Positions 1 through 8,160 of a stretch of DNA of 45,193 bases are shown in pieces; position 1 is the first letter of the stretch; each line of letters starts with the position of its first letter. The stretch lies in NCBI GenBank assembly GCA_020444505.1, contig JAHLKU010000020.1, positions 1 to 45,193 on the forward strand, in the 5' to 3' direction. The stretch comes from Actinomycetota bacterium (GTDB lineage Bacteria > Actinomycetota > Acidimicrobiia > Spongiisociales > UBA11373). A model generated the notes under the pieces. The model made no database searches. It saw only the letters and a list, made by a program, of their open reading frames with translations, and was not told the origin of the DNA. Made by a program: the position numbers and the translations under genes.

Positions 1-3000
1 ACGAGCAGCCCATCGAGTTGCCGCAGTTGAGGCAGCGGTAGCACGACCCGTTGCGGACCGTGATGTGGCCGCAGGTGTCGCACAGCGGGGCGTCGCCCAT
101 CATGGAGCCGAGCGCCTGCTGGACCGACGAGGTCTGGGTCGCGGCGCCGCCGTCCCGTCCCCCGACCGCTCCGGACGCCACCCGGGCCGCCTTGCCGTTG
201 CCGTTCGACGATCCGTTGGCGCCCGCCGGCTCCGGGGACACCGCCGGGTGCGAGATCGGCGCCGTCGCCGGCATCTCGCCCTTCGGTCCGGACCGGACCT
301 CGCTGGCGATGGCCTCCACCTCGCGGATCGGGCCCTCGATCTCGTCCACCGGGTCGGTGGTGGAGATCAACTGGTCCTCGTCGAGCGCCATCTGCACCCC
401 GGCGTCCACCGCCAGGCCCTTGGGCGGCTCCGGCAGCTCGTTGTCCTTGGGCGGCACCTGCACCAGGTCGCGGCGGTCCAGGTACTCCAGGCCGAGCGCG
501 CGGAACACGTAGTCCACGATGGAGTTGGCCATCTTGATGTTCGGATGGCCCTCCACCAGGCCGCGTGGCTCGAAGGTGTGGAACGTGAACGTGTCCACGA
601 ACTCCTCCAGCGGCACGCCGTACTGCAGGCCCTTGGAGACGGCGATGGCGAAGCAGGAGAGGATGCCGCGCAGCGTGGCGCCCTCCTTGGCGAGGTCGAT
701 GAACAGCTCGCCGAGCGTGCCGTCGTCGTACTCGCCGGTGCGGAGGAACACCTTGTGGCCGCCCACCCGCGCCTCGTGCGTCCACCCCCGGCGGCGGGCC
801 GGCAGCATGAAGCGGGGCCGGTTGACGCCGCTGTAGGCCTGCGACGGGCTGACCTCGCGGTGGATGCCGGTGACGAGACGGGCGGTCTCGTCGATGGCGT
901 CGTTCAACTCGTGGTCCTCGTCCTCGGTGTGGTCGCCCTCGCCGCTGGTGGCCGACGACAGCGGCTGGGACGCCTTGGAGCCGTCCCGGTACAGGGCCAT
1001 CGCCTTCAGCCCCAGCTCGTAGGAGAGCATGTAGGCGGCCTCGATGTCGGCGGGGGTCACCTCGTTGGGCATGTTGATCGTCTTGCTGATCGCCCCCGAG
1101 ATGAACGGCTGCGCCGCCGCCATGGCCTTGATGTGGCCGGTGTAGTGGATGAAGCGGCGGCCGTGCTTGCCGTTGCGGTTGGCGCAGTCGAACACGGCGA
1201 GGTGCTCGTCGGCCAGGTGCGGGGCGCCTTCGATGGTCTGGCGTCCGCAGATGACGTCGTTGGCCTCCTCGATCTCGGTGCCCCGGAAGCCGAGCGCCCC
1301 CAGCAGGTCGAAGTCGGGGGAGAAGTACTCCTCCGGGGTGAACTCCAACCGCTGCAGCGCCTCCTCGCCGAGCACGTGCACGTTGAAGGCGTGGCGGAGG
1401 TCGAACACGCCCGGCAGCGTCGCCTCGATCATGTCGATCTCGGGCCCGGTGAGGCCCTTCTCCGACAGGGTCTCGCGGTTGATGTGCGGGGCGCCGTCGA
1501 AGCTGTTGGTGCCGACCACGTAGCGCACGATGTCGCGGCGCTGGGCCTGGTCGTAGCCGAGGGCCCGCAACGCCGGGTCGATCGACTGGTTGGCGATCTT
1601 GAAGTAGCCGCCGCCGGCCAGCTTCTTGAACTTGACGAGGGCGAAGTCGGGCTCCACCCCGGTGGTGTCGCAGTCCATGAGCAGGCCGATGGTGCCGGTG
1701 GGGGCCAGCACGGTGGCCTGGGCGTTGCGGTAGCCGTGCAGTTCGCCCAGTTCCACCGCGGTGTCCCACGACTTGCGGGCCGCATCGAGCAGGGCCGGCG
1801 GGCAGTGGTCGGCCTCGATGCCCATCACCGACGAGGACACGCCCTCGTAGGCGGAACCGTCGGCGTCGTAGGCGGCGCGGCGGTGGTTGCGCATCACCCG
1901 GGCCATGGCCTCGCGGTTCTCGTGGTACCGGGGGAACGGGCCGAGCACGGAGGCCATCTCGGCGGAGGCGGCGTAGGCGTCGCCGGTGAGCACCGCGGTG
2001 AGCGCCCCGGTGATGGCCCGGCCGTCCTCGCTGTCGTAGGGGATGCCGCTGCGCATGAGCAGCGACCCCAGGTTGGCGTAGCCGAGCCCCAGGGTGCGGT
2101 AGTCGTAGGAGCCCTGGGCGATGTCCTGCGACGGGAAGTGGGCCATGGTCACCGACAGGTCGAGGACGATGGTCCACAGCCGGATGGCGTGCTTGTAGGC
2201 CTCGATGTCGAAGTTGCCGGTGTCGTCGTCGTAGAACGCCACCAGGTTCAGGCTGGCCAGGTTGCAGGCGGTGTTGTCGAGGAACATGTACTCCGAGCAC
2301 GGGTTGGAGGCCCGGATCTCGCCGCCGGCGGGGCTGGTGTGCCAGTCGTTGATGGTGGTGTGGAACTGGATGCCGGGGTCGGCGCACTCCCAGGCGGCCT
2401 CGGCGATCCTGGACCACACGTCACGGGCCCGGACCGTCTTCATCACCTCGCCGGTCATGCGGCCGGTCAGTTCCCACTCGCCGTCGTCGACGACCGCCTG
2501 CACGAACTCCTCGGTGACCCGCACCGAGTTGTTGGAGTTCTGGCCGGAGACGGTCTGGTACGCCTCGCCGTTGAAGTCGGACGGGTAGCCGGCGTCGATG
2601 AGGAGGCGGACCTTGCGCTCCTCTTCCTTCTTCCAGTCGATGAACTCCTCGATGTCGGGGTGGTCGATGTCGAGGATGACCATCTTGGCGGCGCGGCGGG
2701 TGGTGCCGCCCGACTTGATGGCGCCTGCGGCGCGATCGCCGATCTTGAGGAACGACATGACGCCGGAGGAGCGGCCGCCCCCGGAGAGCGGCTCGTTCTC
2801 GGCGCGGAGGCGGGAGAAGTTGGTGCCGGTGCCGGCGCCGTACTTGAAGAGGCGGGCCTCCTTCACCCACAGGTCCATGATGCCGCCCGGGTTGACCAGG
2901 TCGTCGTCGATGGACTGGATGAAGCAGGCGTGGGGGGCGGGGCGGCTGTAGGAATCGGGGGAGGCGGTCATCTCGCCGGTGTCGGGGTCCACGTACCAGA

Positions 3001-3490
3001 ACCCCTGGGCCGGGCCGGTGATGCCGTAGGCGTGGTGGAGGCCGGTGTTGAACCACTGCGGGCTGTTGGGCGCCGCCATCTGCGTCACCAGCATGTAGGA
3101 CAGCTCGTCCTCGAAGGCGTCGGCGTCGGCGTCGGAGGCGAAGTAGCCGTGGCGCCGGCCCCACCAGCGCCAGGTGGAGGCGAGGCGGCGGATCACCTGG
3201 CGGGCGGACCGCTCCGGCCCGAGGACCGGGTTGCCGTCGGCGTCGAGGATCGGCTCGCCCTGCTCGTCGAACTGGGGGACGCCGGCCTTGCGGAAGTACT
3301 TCGACACCATGATGTCGGCGGCGACCTGCGACCAGCCGGCGGGGACCTCGGCGCCCTTCATCTCGAACACCACCGACCCGTCGGGGTTGGCGATGCGAGA
3401 GTCCCTGGTGCTCCAGGTGACTGCGTCGAGGGGGTCCTCTCCGGCCTTGGTGAACTGCCGCGTGATGCGGAGTCCGGTCGCTGAAGTCAT
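1..3490 (-). CDS. nrdJ: Vitamin B12-dependent (class II) ribonucleoside-diphosphate reductase, lacking only the stop codon
   Basis: Makes deoxyribonucleotides by adenosylcobalamin radical chemistry, independently of oxygen. 1163 codons are visible; the last readable residues (NSMGCS) match the usual end of the family, so little more than the stop is missing. Landmarks: NPCSE active-site loop with the radical Cys near residues 396-400, PTGTIG near 595, a TSCPD domain at about 905-980, a 110-residue acidic/Ser-Gly linker, and a C-terminal zinc-ribbon-like tail with CDTC and CYRCLNC pairs from about 1137, the redox tail seen in long NrdJ proteins. ATG at 3490 has GGGAGG 9 bases upstream (3500-3505). 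The upstream region carries a promoter, two NrdR-type boxes and a DnaA-type box (separate entries). The long plus-strand reading frame over it is a GC shadow. Certain from sequence. Confidence 0.97.
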   Translation of the reverse strand, partial: MTSATGLRITRQFTKAGEDPLDAVTWSTRDSRIANPDGSVVFEMKGAEVPAGWSQVAADIMVSKYFRKAGVPQFDEQGEPILDADGNPVLGPERSARQVIRRLASTWRWWGRRHGYFASDADADAFEDELSYMLVTQMAAPNSPQWFNTGLHHAYGITGPAQGFWYVDPDTGEMTASPDSYSRPAPHACFIQSIDDDLVNPGGIMDLWVKEARLFKYGAGTGTNFSRLRAENEPLSGGGRSSGVMSFLKIGDRAAGAIKSGGTTRRAAKMVILDIDHPDIEEFIDWKKEEERKVRLLIDAGYPSDFNGEAYQTVSGQNSNNSVRVTEEFVQAVVDDGEWELTGRMTGEVMKTVRARDVWSRIAEAAWECADPGIQFHTTINDWHTSPAGGEIRASNPCSEYMFLDNTACNLASLNLVAFYDDDTGNFDIEAYKHAIRLWTIVLDLSVTMAHFPSQDIAQGSYDYRTLGLGYANLGSLLMRSGIPYDSEDGRAITGALTAVLTGDAYAASAEMASVLGPFPRYHENREAMARVMRNHRRAAYDADGSAYEGVSSSVMGIEADHCPPALLDAARKSWDTAVELGELHGYRNAQATVLAPTGTIGLLMDCDTTGVEPDFALVKFKKLAGGGYFKIANQSIDPALRALGYDQAQRRDIVRYVVGTNSFDGAPHINRETLSEKGLTGPEIDMIEATLPGVFDLRHAFNVHVLGEEALQRLEFTPEEYFSPDFDLLGALGFRGTEIEEANDVICGRQTIEGAPHLADEHLAVFDCANRNGKHGRRFIHYTGHIKAMAAAQPFISGAISKTINMPNEVTPADIEAAYMLSYELGLKAMALYRDGSKASQPLSSATSGEGDHTEDEDHELNDAIDETARLVTGIHREVSPSQAYSGVNRPRFMLPARRRGWTHEARVGGHKVFLRTGEYDDGTLGELFIDLAKEGATLRGILSCFAIAVSKGLQYGVPLEEFVDTFTFHTFEPRGLVEGHPNIKMANSIVDYVFRALGLEYLDRRDLVQVPPKDNELPEPPKGLAVDAGVQMALDEDQLISTTDPVDEIEGPIREVEAIASEVRSGPKGEMPATAPISHPAVSPEPAGANGSSNGNGKAARVASGAVGGRDGGAATQTSSVQQALGSMMGDAPLCDTCGHITVRNGSCYRCLNCGNSMGCS

Positions 3491-3569
3491 CCGCTGCTTC
3501 CTCCCGTTCCGGTGGGCCGGAGGCCCGTCGATGTCGTCCCGTCTGGATCCCGGCCCGCCCTGCGCCGGG

Positions 3570-3578
3570 TTGTCCACA
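3570..3578 (+). promoter_or_regulatory. DnaA-box-like site TTGTCCACA in the nrdJ leader
   Basis: Exact match to TTGTCCACA, the DnaA box form preferred in high-GC actinobacteria. It lies between the nrdJ start codon and the first NrdR-type box, one base from the latter. DnaA is known to control ribonucleotide reductase genes in E. coli and B. subtilis; a role here is inferred from position only. Confidence 0.45.
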
Positions 3579-3579
3579 C

Positions 3580-3595
3580 CCACAAGATGTTGTGG
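3580..3595 (-). promoter_or_regulatory. NrdR-box-like palindrome 1
   Basis: CCACAAGATGTTGTGG: six-base arms CCACAA/TTGTGG around four bases, matching the shape of the NrdR box (ACAC-WATATATW-GTGT type, 16 bp). The second copy starts 32 bp away, about three helical turns, which is the spacing usual for tandem NrdR boxes. NrdR is the ATP/dATP-sensing repressor of reductase genes; its gene is not in this window. Confidence 0.7.
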
Positions 3596-3611
3596 TGTGG
3601 CGGGGGAAGCG

Positions 3612-3627
3612 CCACAAAATCTTGGGA
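3612..3627 (-). promoter_or_regulatory. NrdR-box-like palindrome 2
   Basis: CCACAAAATCTTGGGA keeps the left arm CCACAA exactly, with a degenerate right arm (TTGGGA instead of TTGTGG). It begins 32 bp from box 1 and overlaps the predicted transcription start of nrdJ, so bound repressor could block initiation. Confidence 0.6.
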
Positions 3628-3633
3628 CCCACC

Positions 3634-3663
3634 AGCGTAGTTACAACTGTGTAGTCCCGTCAA
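3634..3663 (-). promoter_or_regulatory. nrdJ promoter (-35 TTGACG, -10 TACGCT)
   Basis: On the minus strand TTGACG (3663-3658) and TACGCT (3639-3634) are separated by 18 bases. TACGCT is the -10 form seen repeatedly in this window. The predicted start near 3627 coincides with the second NrdR-type box and gives a leader of about 137 bases. Confidence 0.55.
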
Positions 3664-3820
3664 GGGTTCGCCGTGTCCGCGTCCCGAACGTCCCATCCGC
3701 CGTCTGCGCCCGTTGTACCCGGACTCGCGGCCTACGGTCAAGCCGAGGCGCTGAAGGGTTTTCGCGACCCTGGCCCAGAAGTCGCGAGAAGGCGCCGGCG
3801 GCGCCGTCCCCGCCACGCGA

Positions 3821-3847
3821 AGGAGCCCCGGCGGGGCCGGGGCTCCT
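3821..3847 (-). terminator. Perfect 12-bp hairpin, likely terminator of the small lipoprotein gene
   Basis: AGGAGCCCCGGC / GCCGGGGCTCCT with a GGG loop: a 12-bp perfect stem 24 bases past the lipoprotein stop codon. No U-tract follows on the minus strand. The stretch between this hairpin and the nrdJ promoter (3664-3820) shows nothing recognisable. Confidence 0.6.
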
Positions 3848-3870
3848 GTCGCTTGGATGGTGCGGCCGGA

Positions 3871-4170
3871 TCAGCCGCTCGGGATCTTGTCCACGCACGC
3901 CAGGACGGCGGCCATCACCTCGTCGGGGACATCGTCGCTGTCGCTGGTGAAGGCCTCGAGGCCCACCTGCATGAACTCGTCCTCGGTGTACACCTTCTCG
4001 AGCTCGTCGAGCGCGCAGTCACAGAACTCTTCGCCGACACCCGGCACGCAGCCGGACATGAACTGATCGCGGATCTCGTCCGAGAACCCGTCGCTGTCGC
4101 CACCGCCGCACGCGGCGAGGGCGAGGCCGAGTACGAGGACGGCCGCGAGCACGCGGATCATCTTCGACAT
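3871..4170 (-). CDS. Small secreted lipoprotein (99 aa)
   Basis: A short hydrophobic signal ends in a lipobox (LALAAC), followed by a Gly/Asp-rich linker. The mature part is acidic, about 78 residues, with four further cysteines (SGC, FCDC, LAC), suggesting two disulfides in an exported helical domain. The Cys pattern recalls small actinobacterial lipoproteins of unknown function. ATG at 4170 has an excellent GAGGAGAG Shine-Dalgarno directly upstream, and TACGCT at 4204-4199 fits a -10 element. A longer in-frame reading upstream lacks these signals. The molecular function is unknown. Confidence 0.85.
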   Translation of the reverse strand: MSKMIRVLAAVLVLGLALAACGGGDSDGFSDEIRDQFMSGCVPGVGEEFCDCALDELEKVYTEDEFMQVGLEAFTSDSDDVPDEVMAAVLACVDKIPSG

Positions 4171-4198
4171 CCCTCTCCTCTGGGTTGGTTGGGCCGCA

Positions 4199-4204
4199 AG
4201 CGTA
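4199..4204 (-). promoter_or_regulatory. -10 element TACGCT for the small lipoprotein
   Basis: TACGCT on the minus strand, about 29 bases before the ATG at 4170, with the Shine-Dalgarno between. Same hexamer as at nrdJ. Confidence 0.4.
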
Positions 4205-4240
4205 GACGCATCGCCCGTGTCTGCACCAACCGTCGGCCGG

Positions 4241-5782
4241 TTACCCGACCCCGCCCAGGGCGGCGGCGATGGCCGCCGCCAGCACGTCGTACCCGATCTC
4301 CCGGGGATGGATGTCGGGCGGCCGGTCCAGCATGTGCGTGGTGGAGGCGGTGGTGCCCTGCATGGGCGTGAACCCGTCGGCCACCAGGACGCCGTGGCGG
4401 GCGGCGGCTGCGGCGGCCACGTCGTTGAAGGCGTCGAGGATCTCGTCGCTCCGCTCCTCGAACCCGACCCCGGTGCCGAACCCGAGGCTGAAGGGGTTGT
4501 AGGCCCGGAGGAACACGATGGTCGCCCCGGGCGCCGCGGCGCGGAGCCGTTCGAACACCACATCGATGTTGTCGGCGTAGGCCGCGGTGCTGGCCTCGAT
4601 GCGGGCGGCGCACGCGGGGTCGTCCAGGTCGGCGCCGCAATCGTCCGACCCCAGGTGACCGAGGAGGTCGTTGGCGCCGATGTCCACGGTCACGTACGCC
4701 ACGTCGTGGGAGCGCAGGAACGCCTCGGCGTCGTCGAGTTGCCCGGAGCGGATCAGCGAGCCGCTGGTCTCGCCGGACACGCCGTAGTTGCGAAGGCCGT
4801 AGGCGGCGCCGTCGCGCTCCTGCAGCCAGCCGTGCAGCCGGGACACGTAGCCGTCCCGGGCCCGGTCCACCCCGACGTTGGCGGCCAGCGAGTCCCCCAG
4901 GGCCACGTAGAAGATCGTGCCGTCGGCCGAGGTCCCGTCCACCACGCCGGGGCCGATCACCTCGGCCGGGGGCTCCGGCGCCGCCGCCGCCCCGGCGGCG
5001 AGGTCCTGGATGCCGGCGAGCAGGGAGGCGGAGGTGAGGACCGTGTCCGACCGCTGCACCCCGGTGACCACGATGCGGTCGTCGCCGATGGTGATCGACT
5101 GCACCTGGGCGCCGGTGTCGGCCAGCAGCGTGTTGAAGTCGGCCACCTGCTCCAGCAGGCCGTCGATGGCCTCCTCCATCGCGTTGCGGCCGACGGTGGG
5201 CAGGTGGAGCGCCCCCATCTCGAGCGAGATCACCTCCACCCGGACCGCCCCGGCGACGATGCGAGCCTCGACGCTGCCCTCCACCGTCATGTCGCCGCTC
5301 TTGAACTCGCCGACGAAGTCGATCTGCCCCACCTGCCCGGCTGCGCCGTCGGAGATGTCGATGGTCACCTTGCGCAGCGGCGCCTCGGCCTCGACCAGGC
5401 CCTCCTGCACCATCGCCGTGATCTCGGTCTCGTGCAGTTCCAGGCGGAAGCCGGTCTCGCCCATGGCGGCGTCGAAGCCGGCCTGGGCGCCTGCGAGCGC
5501 ATCGGCGTCAGCGGGGTCGGCGGGGCCCTCCACGGTGGTGAGCGCGGTGACGATGCGCCGCGCCTGGTCGGCCACGAACGCCCCGCCCCCCACCAGCACC
5601 AGCACCTGGAGCAGGGCGATGAGCGCCAGGGCCGGGCGCGGCATCACCGCCACCGTCGTGAACAGCAGGGCGAGCCACACCACCGCGATCACCGCGGCGG
5701 CGATCTCGCCGTAGGTGAAGAACACGATGACGCCGGCCACCACCGCCGCCGGGAGGCCGAGGAGGACGGTGAGCGTCTTCAT
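4241..5782 (-). CDS. Membrane-anchored SGNH/GDSL-family hydrolase (513 aa)
   Basis: Probable exported esterase/lipase-type hydrolase. Three hydrophobic segments occupy residues about 5-72. A middle region (about 85-270) alternates short beta-type stretches and could be a lipid-binding or substrate-presenting domain; I cannot name it. The C-terminal SGNH domain has all four blocks: GDSLA (nucleophile Ser about 296), the block II Gly in NYGVSGETS, GAND (about 367) and the catalytic DIHP Asp-His (about 489-491). Such a domain outside the membrane would act on acyl esters of lipids, glycans or wall polymers; the substrate cannot be read from sequence. The gene ends with TAA and lies 44 bases from the membrane-protein gene upstream, so the two are probably cotranscribed. 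Confidence 0.88.
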   Translation of the reverse strand: MKTLTVLLGLPAAVVAGVIVFFTYGEIAAAVIAVVWLALLFTTVAVMPRPALALIALLQVLVLVGGGAFVADQARRIVTALTTVEGPADPADADALAGAQAGFDAAMGETGFRLELHETEITAMVQEGLVEAEAPLRKVTIDISDGAAGQVGQIDFVGEFKSGDMTVEGSVEARIVAGAVRVEVISLEMGALHLPTVGRNAMEEAIDGLLEQVADFNTLLADTGAQVQSITIGDDRIVVTGVQRSDTVLTSASLLAGIQDLAAGAAAAPEPPAEVIGPGVVDGTSADGTIFYVALGDSLAANVGVDRARDGYVSRLHGWLQERDGAAYGLRNYGVSGETSGSLIRSGQLDDAEAFLRSHDVAYVTVDIGANDLLGHLGSDDCGADLDDPACAARIEASTAAYADNIDVVFERLRAAAPGATIVFLRAYNPFSLGFGTGVGFEERSDEILDAFNDVAAAAAARHGVLVADGFTPMQGTTASTTHMLDRPPDIHPREIGYDVLAAAIAAALGGVG

Positions 5783-5826
5783 CGGCCCGGCGGCCGGGTC
5801 GCCGGCGTCATCGTGTCGTCGGTCGC

Positions 5827-6144
5827 TTACTCGTCGTCGCTGGGCAGCGACGGCGCGTCGCCTGCCTCGGGCGCCGGCACCACGGTCCCCATGGGAGCCG
5901 GTGACGGCTCGGCGGCGGCGGGCGCCGCGCCGGCCGGCTTGCGGGCGGGGGCGACGTACGCCCAGATCACGCCGACCAGGATGCCGGCGACGATCACGAT
6001 CACCGCCCGGGTGATCACGCCGCCCACGCTGTCGAACCCGAACGAGGCGAACTGGAACTGCAAGAAGTACCAGACCGACAGGCCCAGGACCAGCCCGTAG
6101 AGCGCACCGCGGATGGGATGGCGCGTCGTGGTCATCTCAGCCAT
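5827..6144 (-). CDS. Two-helix membrane protein with acidic Pro/Ala tail (105 aa)
   Basis: Two predicted membrane helices (about residues 13-33 and 41-63) precede an Ala/Pro-rich linker and an acidic C-terminus. No known domain is recognised. The start at 6144 is one base after the stop of the upstream gene (6146), and a second in-frame ATG lies at 6135; either would be translationally coupled. It sits between a secreted protein and an SGNH hydrolase in one minus-strand run, so a role in the cell envelope is likely but undefined. Confidence 0.8.
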   Translation of the reverse strand: MAEMTTTRHPIRGALYGLVLGLSVWYFLQFQFASFGFDSVGGVITRAVIVIVAGILVGVIWAYVAPARKPAGAAPAAAEPSPAPMGTVVPAPEAGDAPSLPSDDE

Positions 6145-6145
6145 G

Positions 6146-7108
6146 TCAGGCCCTCCAGGATTGCGCGGGTCGGACGTTGAACAGCAGCCCGGCGAAGCCG
6201 GCGGCGGCCAGCAGCCCGGCGATCGCCGTGGCGGCGACGGGCGGCCCGCTTCCGTTGAACTTCACCCAGCCCTCGCCGAAGCAGAACTCCCTCGCCCCGG
6301 CCTCGGCCGTGATCACGTCGAGGTCGAAGTCGTCGGGCAGGCGCTTGCCGTTGATGTCGCCCTCTGCGTAGAGGTCGATGATCGCGCCCTTCGCCTTCAC
6401 CTTGGCGTTCAACTCGGTGAGGTCGATGCCCGGCACGTTCACCTCGGTGAAGATCTCCCCGAGGTCGACGAGCCCGGCGTTGCGGTTCTTGTCCCGCTGG
6501 TTGGGGTCGCCGCCCCGGTCGGCCGAGATGCCCATCACGGCCACCGTCCACGAGTGGTCGTGGAAGGACGGGTTCGCCTCGCCGTAGTCCACGGACGGGA
6601 TCTCGCCGGCGAGCGAGAACGTCGGCAGGTCGGGCGTGAAGCCCCAGTAGACGACGGTGCCGCCCGGGTCGATCACGAACGGGTTGCCGGACGTCATCGC
6701 CTGGTCGCCGCTGAACACGTCGATGGCGGGCGAGTCGTCGCCCAGGTCGATCATCGCGTCGAGGGAGATGCCGTCCTCGTCGTAGGAGATCGCCAGGCCG
6801 CCGCACGGGCCGACCAGCGTGGAGCCCTCGTCGGCGAGATCGAAGTTGTCGACCTGGCTGACGACGAGCTGCTGGAAGTCCTCGGGGGTCCGCTCGCCGA
6901 CCTGCTCGTCCCAGATGCCTGCCTCGCCTTCGGCGAGCTCGCCGAGGTCGGGGACGCCGTCGCCGTTGACGTCGACGAAGTCCTCACCCCGCGTGATGAA
7001 CGAAGTCACGTCGATGACGGCGGTCTCGCCTTCCTGGGCGAGGGCCGGTAGCCCCGTCACCACCATGACCACACCGAGCGCAAGCAGCGCCCGTGCCACT
7101 CTTCTCAT
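6146..7108 (-). CDS. Exported protein with EF-hand-like loop and C-terminal membrane anchor (320 aa)
   Basis: An N-terminal signal peptide (cleavage near ALAQ-E, residue 25) leads to an exported domain of about 260 residues and a C-terminal hydrophobic helix (about 289-312) with a short cytoplasmic tail, which makes it a surface protein anchored by its C-terminus. Residues 46-57 (DVNGDGVPDLGE) form a classical calcium-binding EF-hand/dockerin-type loop. Other motifs were not recognised. The promoter TACGCT (7143-7138) and a GGGGGAAGGGG Shine-Dalgarno precede the ATG. It heads a run with the two-helix protein and the SGNH hydrolase. Confidence 0.82.
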   Translation of the reverse strand: MRRVARALLALGVVMVVTGLPALAQEGETAVIDVTSFITRGEDFVDVNGDGVPDLGELAEGEAGIWDEQVGERTPEDFQQLVVSQVDNFDLADEGSTLVGPCGGLAISYDEDGISLDAMIDLGDDSPAIDVFSGDQAMTSGNPFVIDPGGTVVYWGFTPDLPTFSLAGEIPSVDYGEANPSFHDHSWTVAVMGISADRGGDPNQRDKNRNAGLVDLGEIFTEVNVPGIDLTELNAKVKAKGAIIDLYAEGDINGKRLPDDFDLDVITAEAGAREFCFGEGWVKFNGSGPPVAATAIAGLLAAAGFAGLLFNVRPAQSWRA

Positions 7109-7137
7109 ACCCCTTCCCCCATCGTTGCTTGTCGGGC

Positions 7138-7143
7138 AGCGTA
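7138..7143 (-). promoter_or_regulatory. -10 element TACGCT for the exported EF-hand protein
   Basis: TACGCT on the minus strand, 29 bases before the ATG at 7108, with a purine-rich Shine-Dalgarno between. Confidence 0.4.
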
Positions 7144-7181
7144 CCGGACGGGCCGACTTCCGCCCGGCCGAACCGCGGTCG

Positions 7182-7364
7182 TCATTGGTCGTCGTCGGCG
7201 GTGCCTTCCCAGACCAGGTCCATGCGGTGGTTGCAGTCCTCGCAGGCGAACACCACGATGTCGCCGGGGAGGAAGCCCTCGTCGGGCGGGGGATACGACA
7301 CCCGGTGGGCGGTTCCCCCGCACTCGACGCAGGTGATCGTGTCGGGTACCTCGGACGTGTTCAC
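7182..7364 (-). CDS. Small zinc-ribbon protein (60 aa)
   Basis: A 60-residue protein starting with GTG and preceded by a perfect GGAGGT Shine-Dalgarno (7371-7376, six bases upstream). It has two CxxC pairs (C12/C15 and C41/C44) separated by a beta-rich segment, the arrangement of a single zinc ribbon. Small cytoplasmic zinc ribbons of this sort are common in actinobacteria and usually lack an assigned role. It is divergent from the first lipoprotein of the efflux cluster (starts 90 bases apart). In-frame readings starting further upstream lack a ribosome-binding site. Confidence 0.85.
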   Translation of the reverse strand: MNTSEVPDTITCVECGGTAHRVSYPPPDEGFLPGDIVVFACEDCNHRMDLVWEGTADDDQ

Positions 7365-7441
7365 GATGACACCTCCACGTGCCGCACCCCGAAGCCTACG
7401 GAGGCGCGGGCCGCGGCGTCGGGGTTGGCGCGGGGCTGAGG

Positions 7442-7447
7442 GATACT
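7442..7447 (+). promoter_or_regulatory. -10-like GATACT, probable leaderless start of the 7455 gene
   Basis: GATACT ends seven bases before the ATG at 7455, leaving no room for a Shine-Dalgarno. The spacing fits transcription starting at or next to the start codon. Confidence 0.4.
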
Positions 7448-7454
7448 GAGCGCC

Positions 7455-8066
7455 ATGGGACGGCACGCACGACGCATCGGCCTCGTCGCCGCGGCCCTCG
7501 CGACCGCTGCGTGCTCCTCCGGCGGCGACGCCACGGACGGCATCGCCACCCTCGAAGGCCAACCCGCCGCCACCACGGCCGCCGTGGACGTGGAGGTGCA
7601 GGCCGAGGAGTCGATCCTGGCCCTGGCCGAGTGCTTCCGGGAGGAGGGCGTGGACATGCCCGACCCCGAGTTCGACGACGCCGGCAACTTCCGGCTCCGG
7701 TCGCTCATGGATGTGGGGGAGGCGTTCCAGGGCGTGGACGAGGACGACCTGCGGGAGGCATTCCTCGCCTGCTCCCATCACCTCGACGGCGTGGCGCAAC
7801 TGCTGGCGAGCATCGACCGCACCGACATGGAGGACCGCCTCTACGAGTACGCCTCGTGCATGCGCGACCAGGGCTACGACATGCCCGACCCGGATTTCGG
7901 CGCCATGGCGGCCGGCGGCCCCGACGGGCCGGGCGGCGGCGGGCCGTTCGGGGAGATCGACCCCGACGACCCCGAGTTCCGGGAGGCCAACGAGGTGTGC
8001 ATCGGGGTGTTCGGCGAGACGGTGGGGCCGGGTGGCTTCGGCCCTGCCGTGGAGGGGGGAGGATGA
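7455..8066 (+). CDS. Secreted lipoprotein with duplicated Cys/MPDP motif, paralogue 1 (203 aa)
   Basis: Lipoprotein signal with lipidated Cys20 (ATAAC). The mature domain holds two copies of one motif, a Cys at the start of a helix followed by GxxMPDPxF: residues 60-73 and 135-148. Two more cysteines, C106 and C182, sit between and after them, so two disulfides are likely. Lipoproteins with a CMRxxGxxxPDPD signature are typically encoded beside peptidoglycan-binding adaptor/MacB-type transporters in actinobacteria, as here; their function is not established, and a substrate-capture or sensor role at the membrane surface is inference. It is probably translated from a leaderless mRNA (GATACT seven bases upstream). 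Confidence 0.88.
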   Translation: MGRHARRIGLVAAALATAACSSGGDATDGIATLEGQPAATTAAVDVEVQAEESILALAECFREEGVDMPDPEFDDAGNFRLRSLMDVGEAFQGVDEDDLREAFLACSHHLDGVAQLLASIDRTDMEDRLYEYASCMRDQGYDMPDPDFGAMAAGGPDGPGGGGPFGEIDPDDPEFREANEVCIGVFGETVGPGGFGPAVEGGG

Positions 8067-8091
8067 CGCCCGGCGCGCGCTCAGCGGATTC

Positions 8092-8108
8092 TCATGGTCG
8101 CTTCATGG
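8092..8108 (+). promoter_or_regulatory. Direct repeat TCATGG, 11-bp period, probable response-regulator operator
   Basis: TCATGG occurs at 8092-8097 and 8103-8108, one helical turn apart, 53 bases before the second lipoprotein gene. Tandem half-sites with an 11-bp period are typical of OmpR/PhoB-family response regulators. An inverted pair GGAAT/ATTCC (8107-8122) follows at once. No two-component genes are in this window. Confidence 0.45.
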
Positions 8109-8160
8109 AATCCACACATTCCGGGACGAGGCTCGGAGCGGAGAAGTGAAAGGACCCGCC

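Noticed and set aside
65-3484. Long plus-strand ORF of 1139 codons across nrdJ
   Set aside because: Shadow of nrdJ: composition is repetitive Gly/Arg/Val/His-rich, it has no recognisable domain, and the minus strand encodes an unmistakable enzyme.
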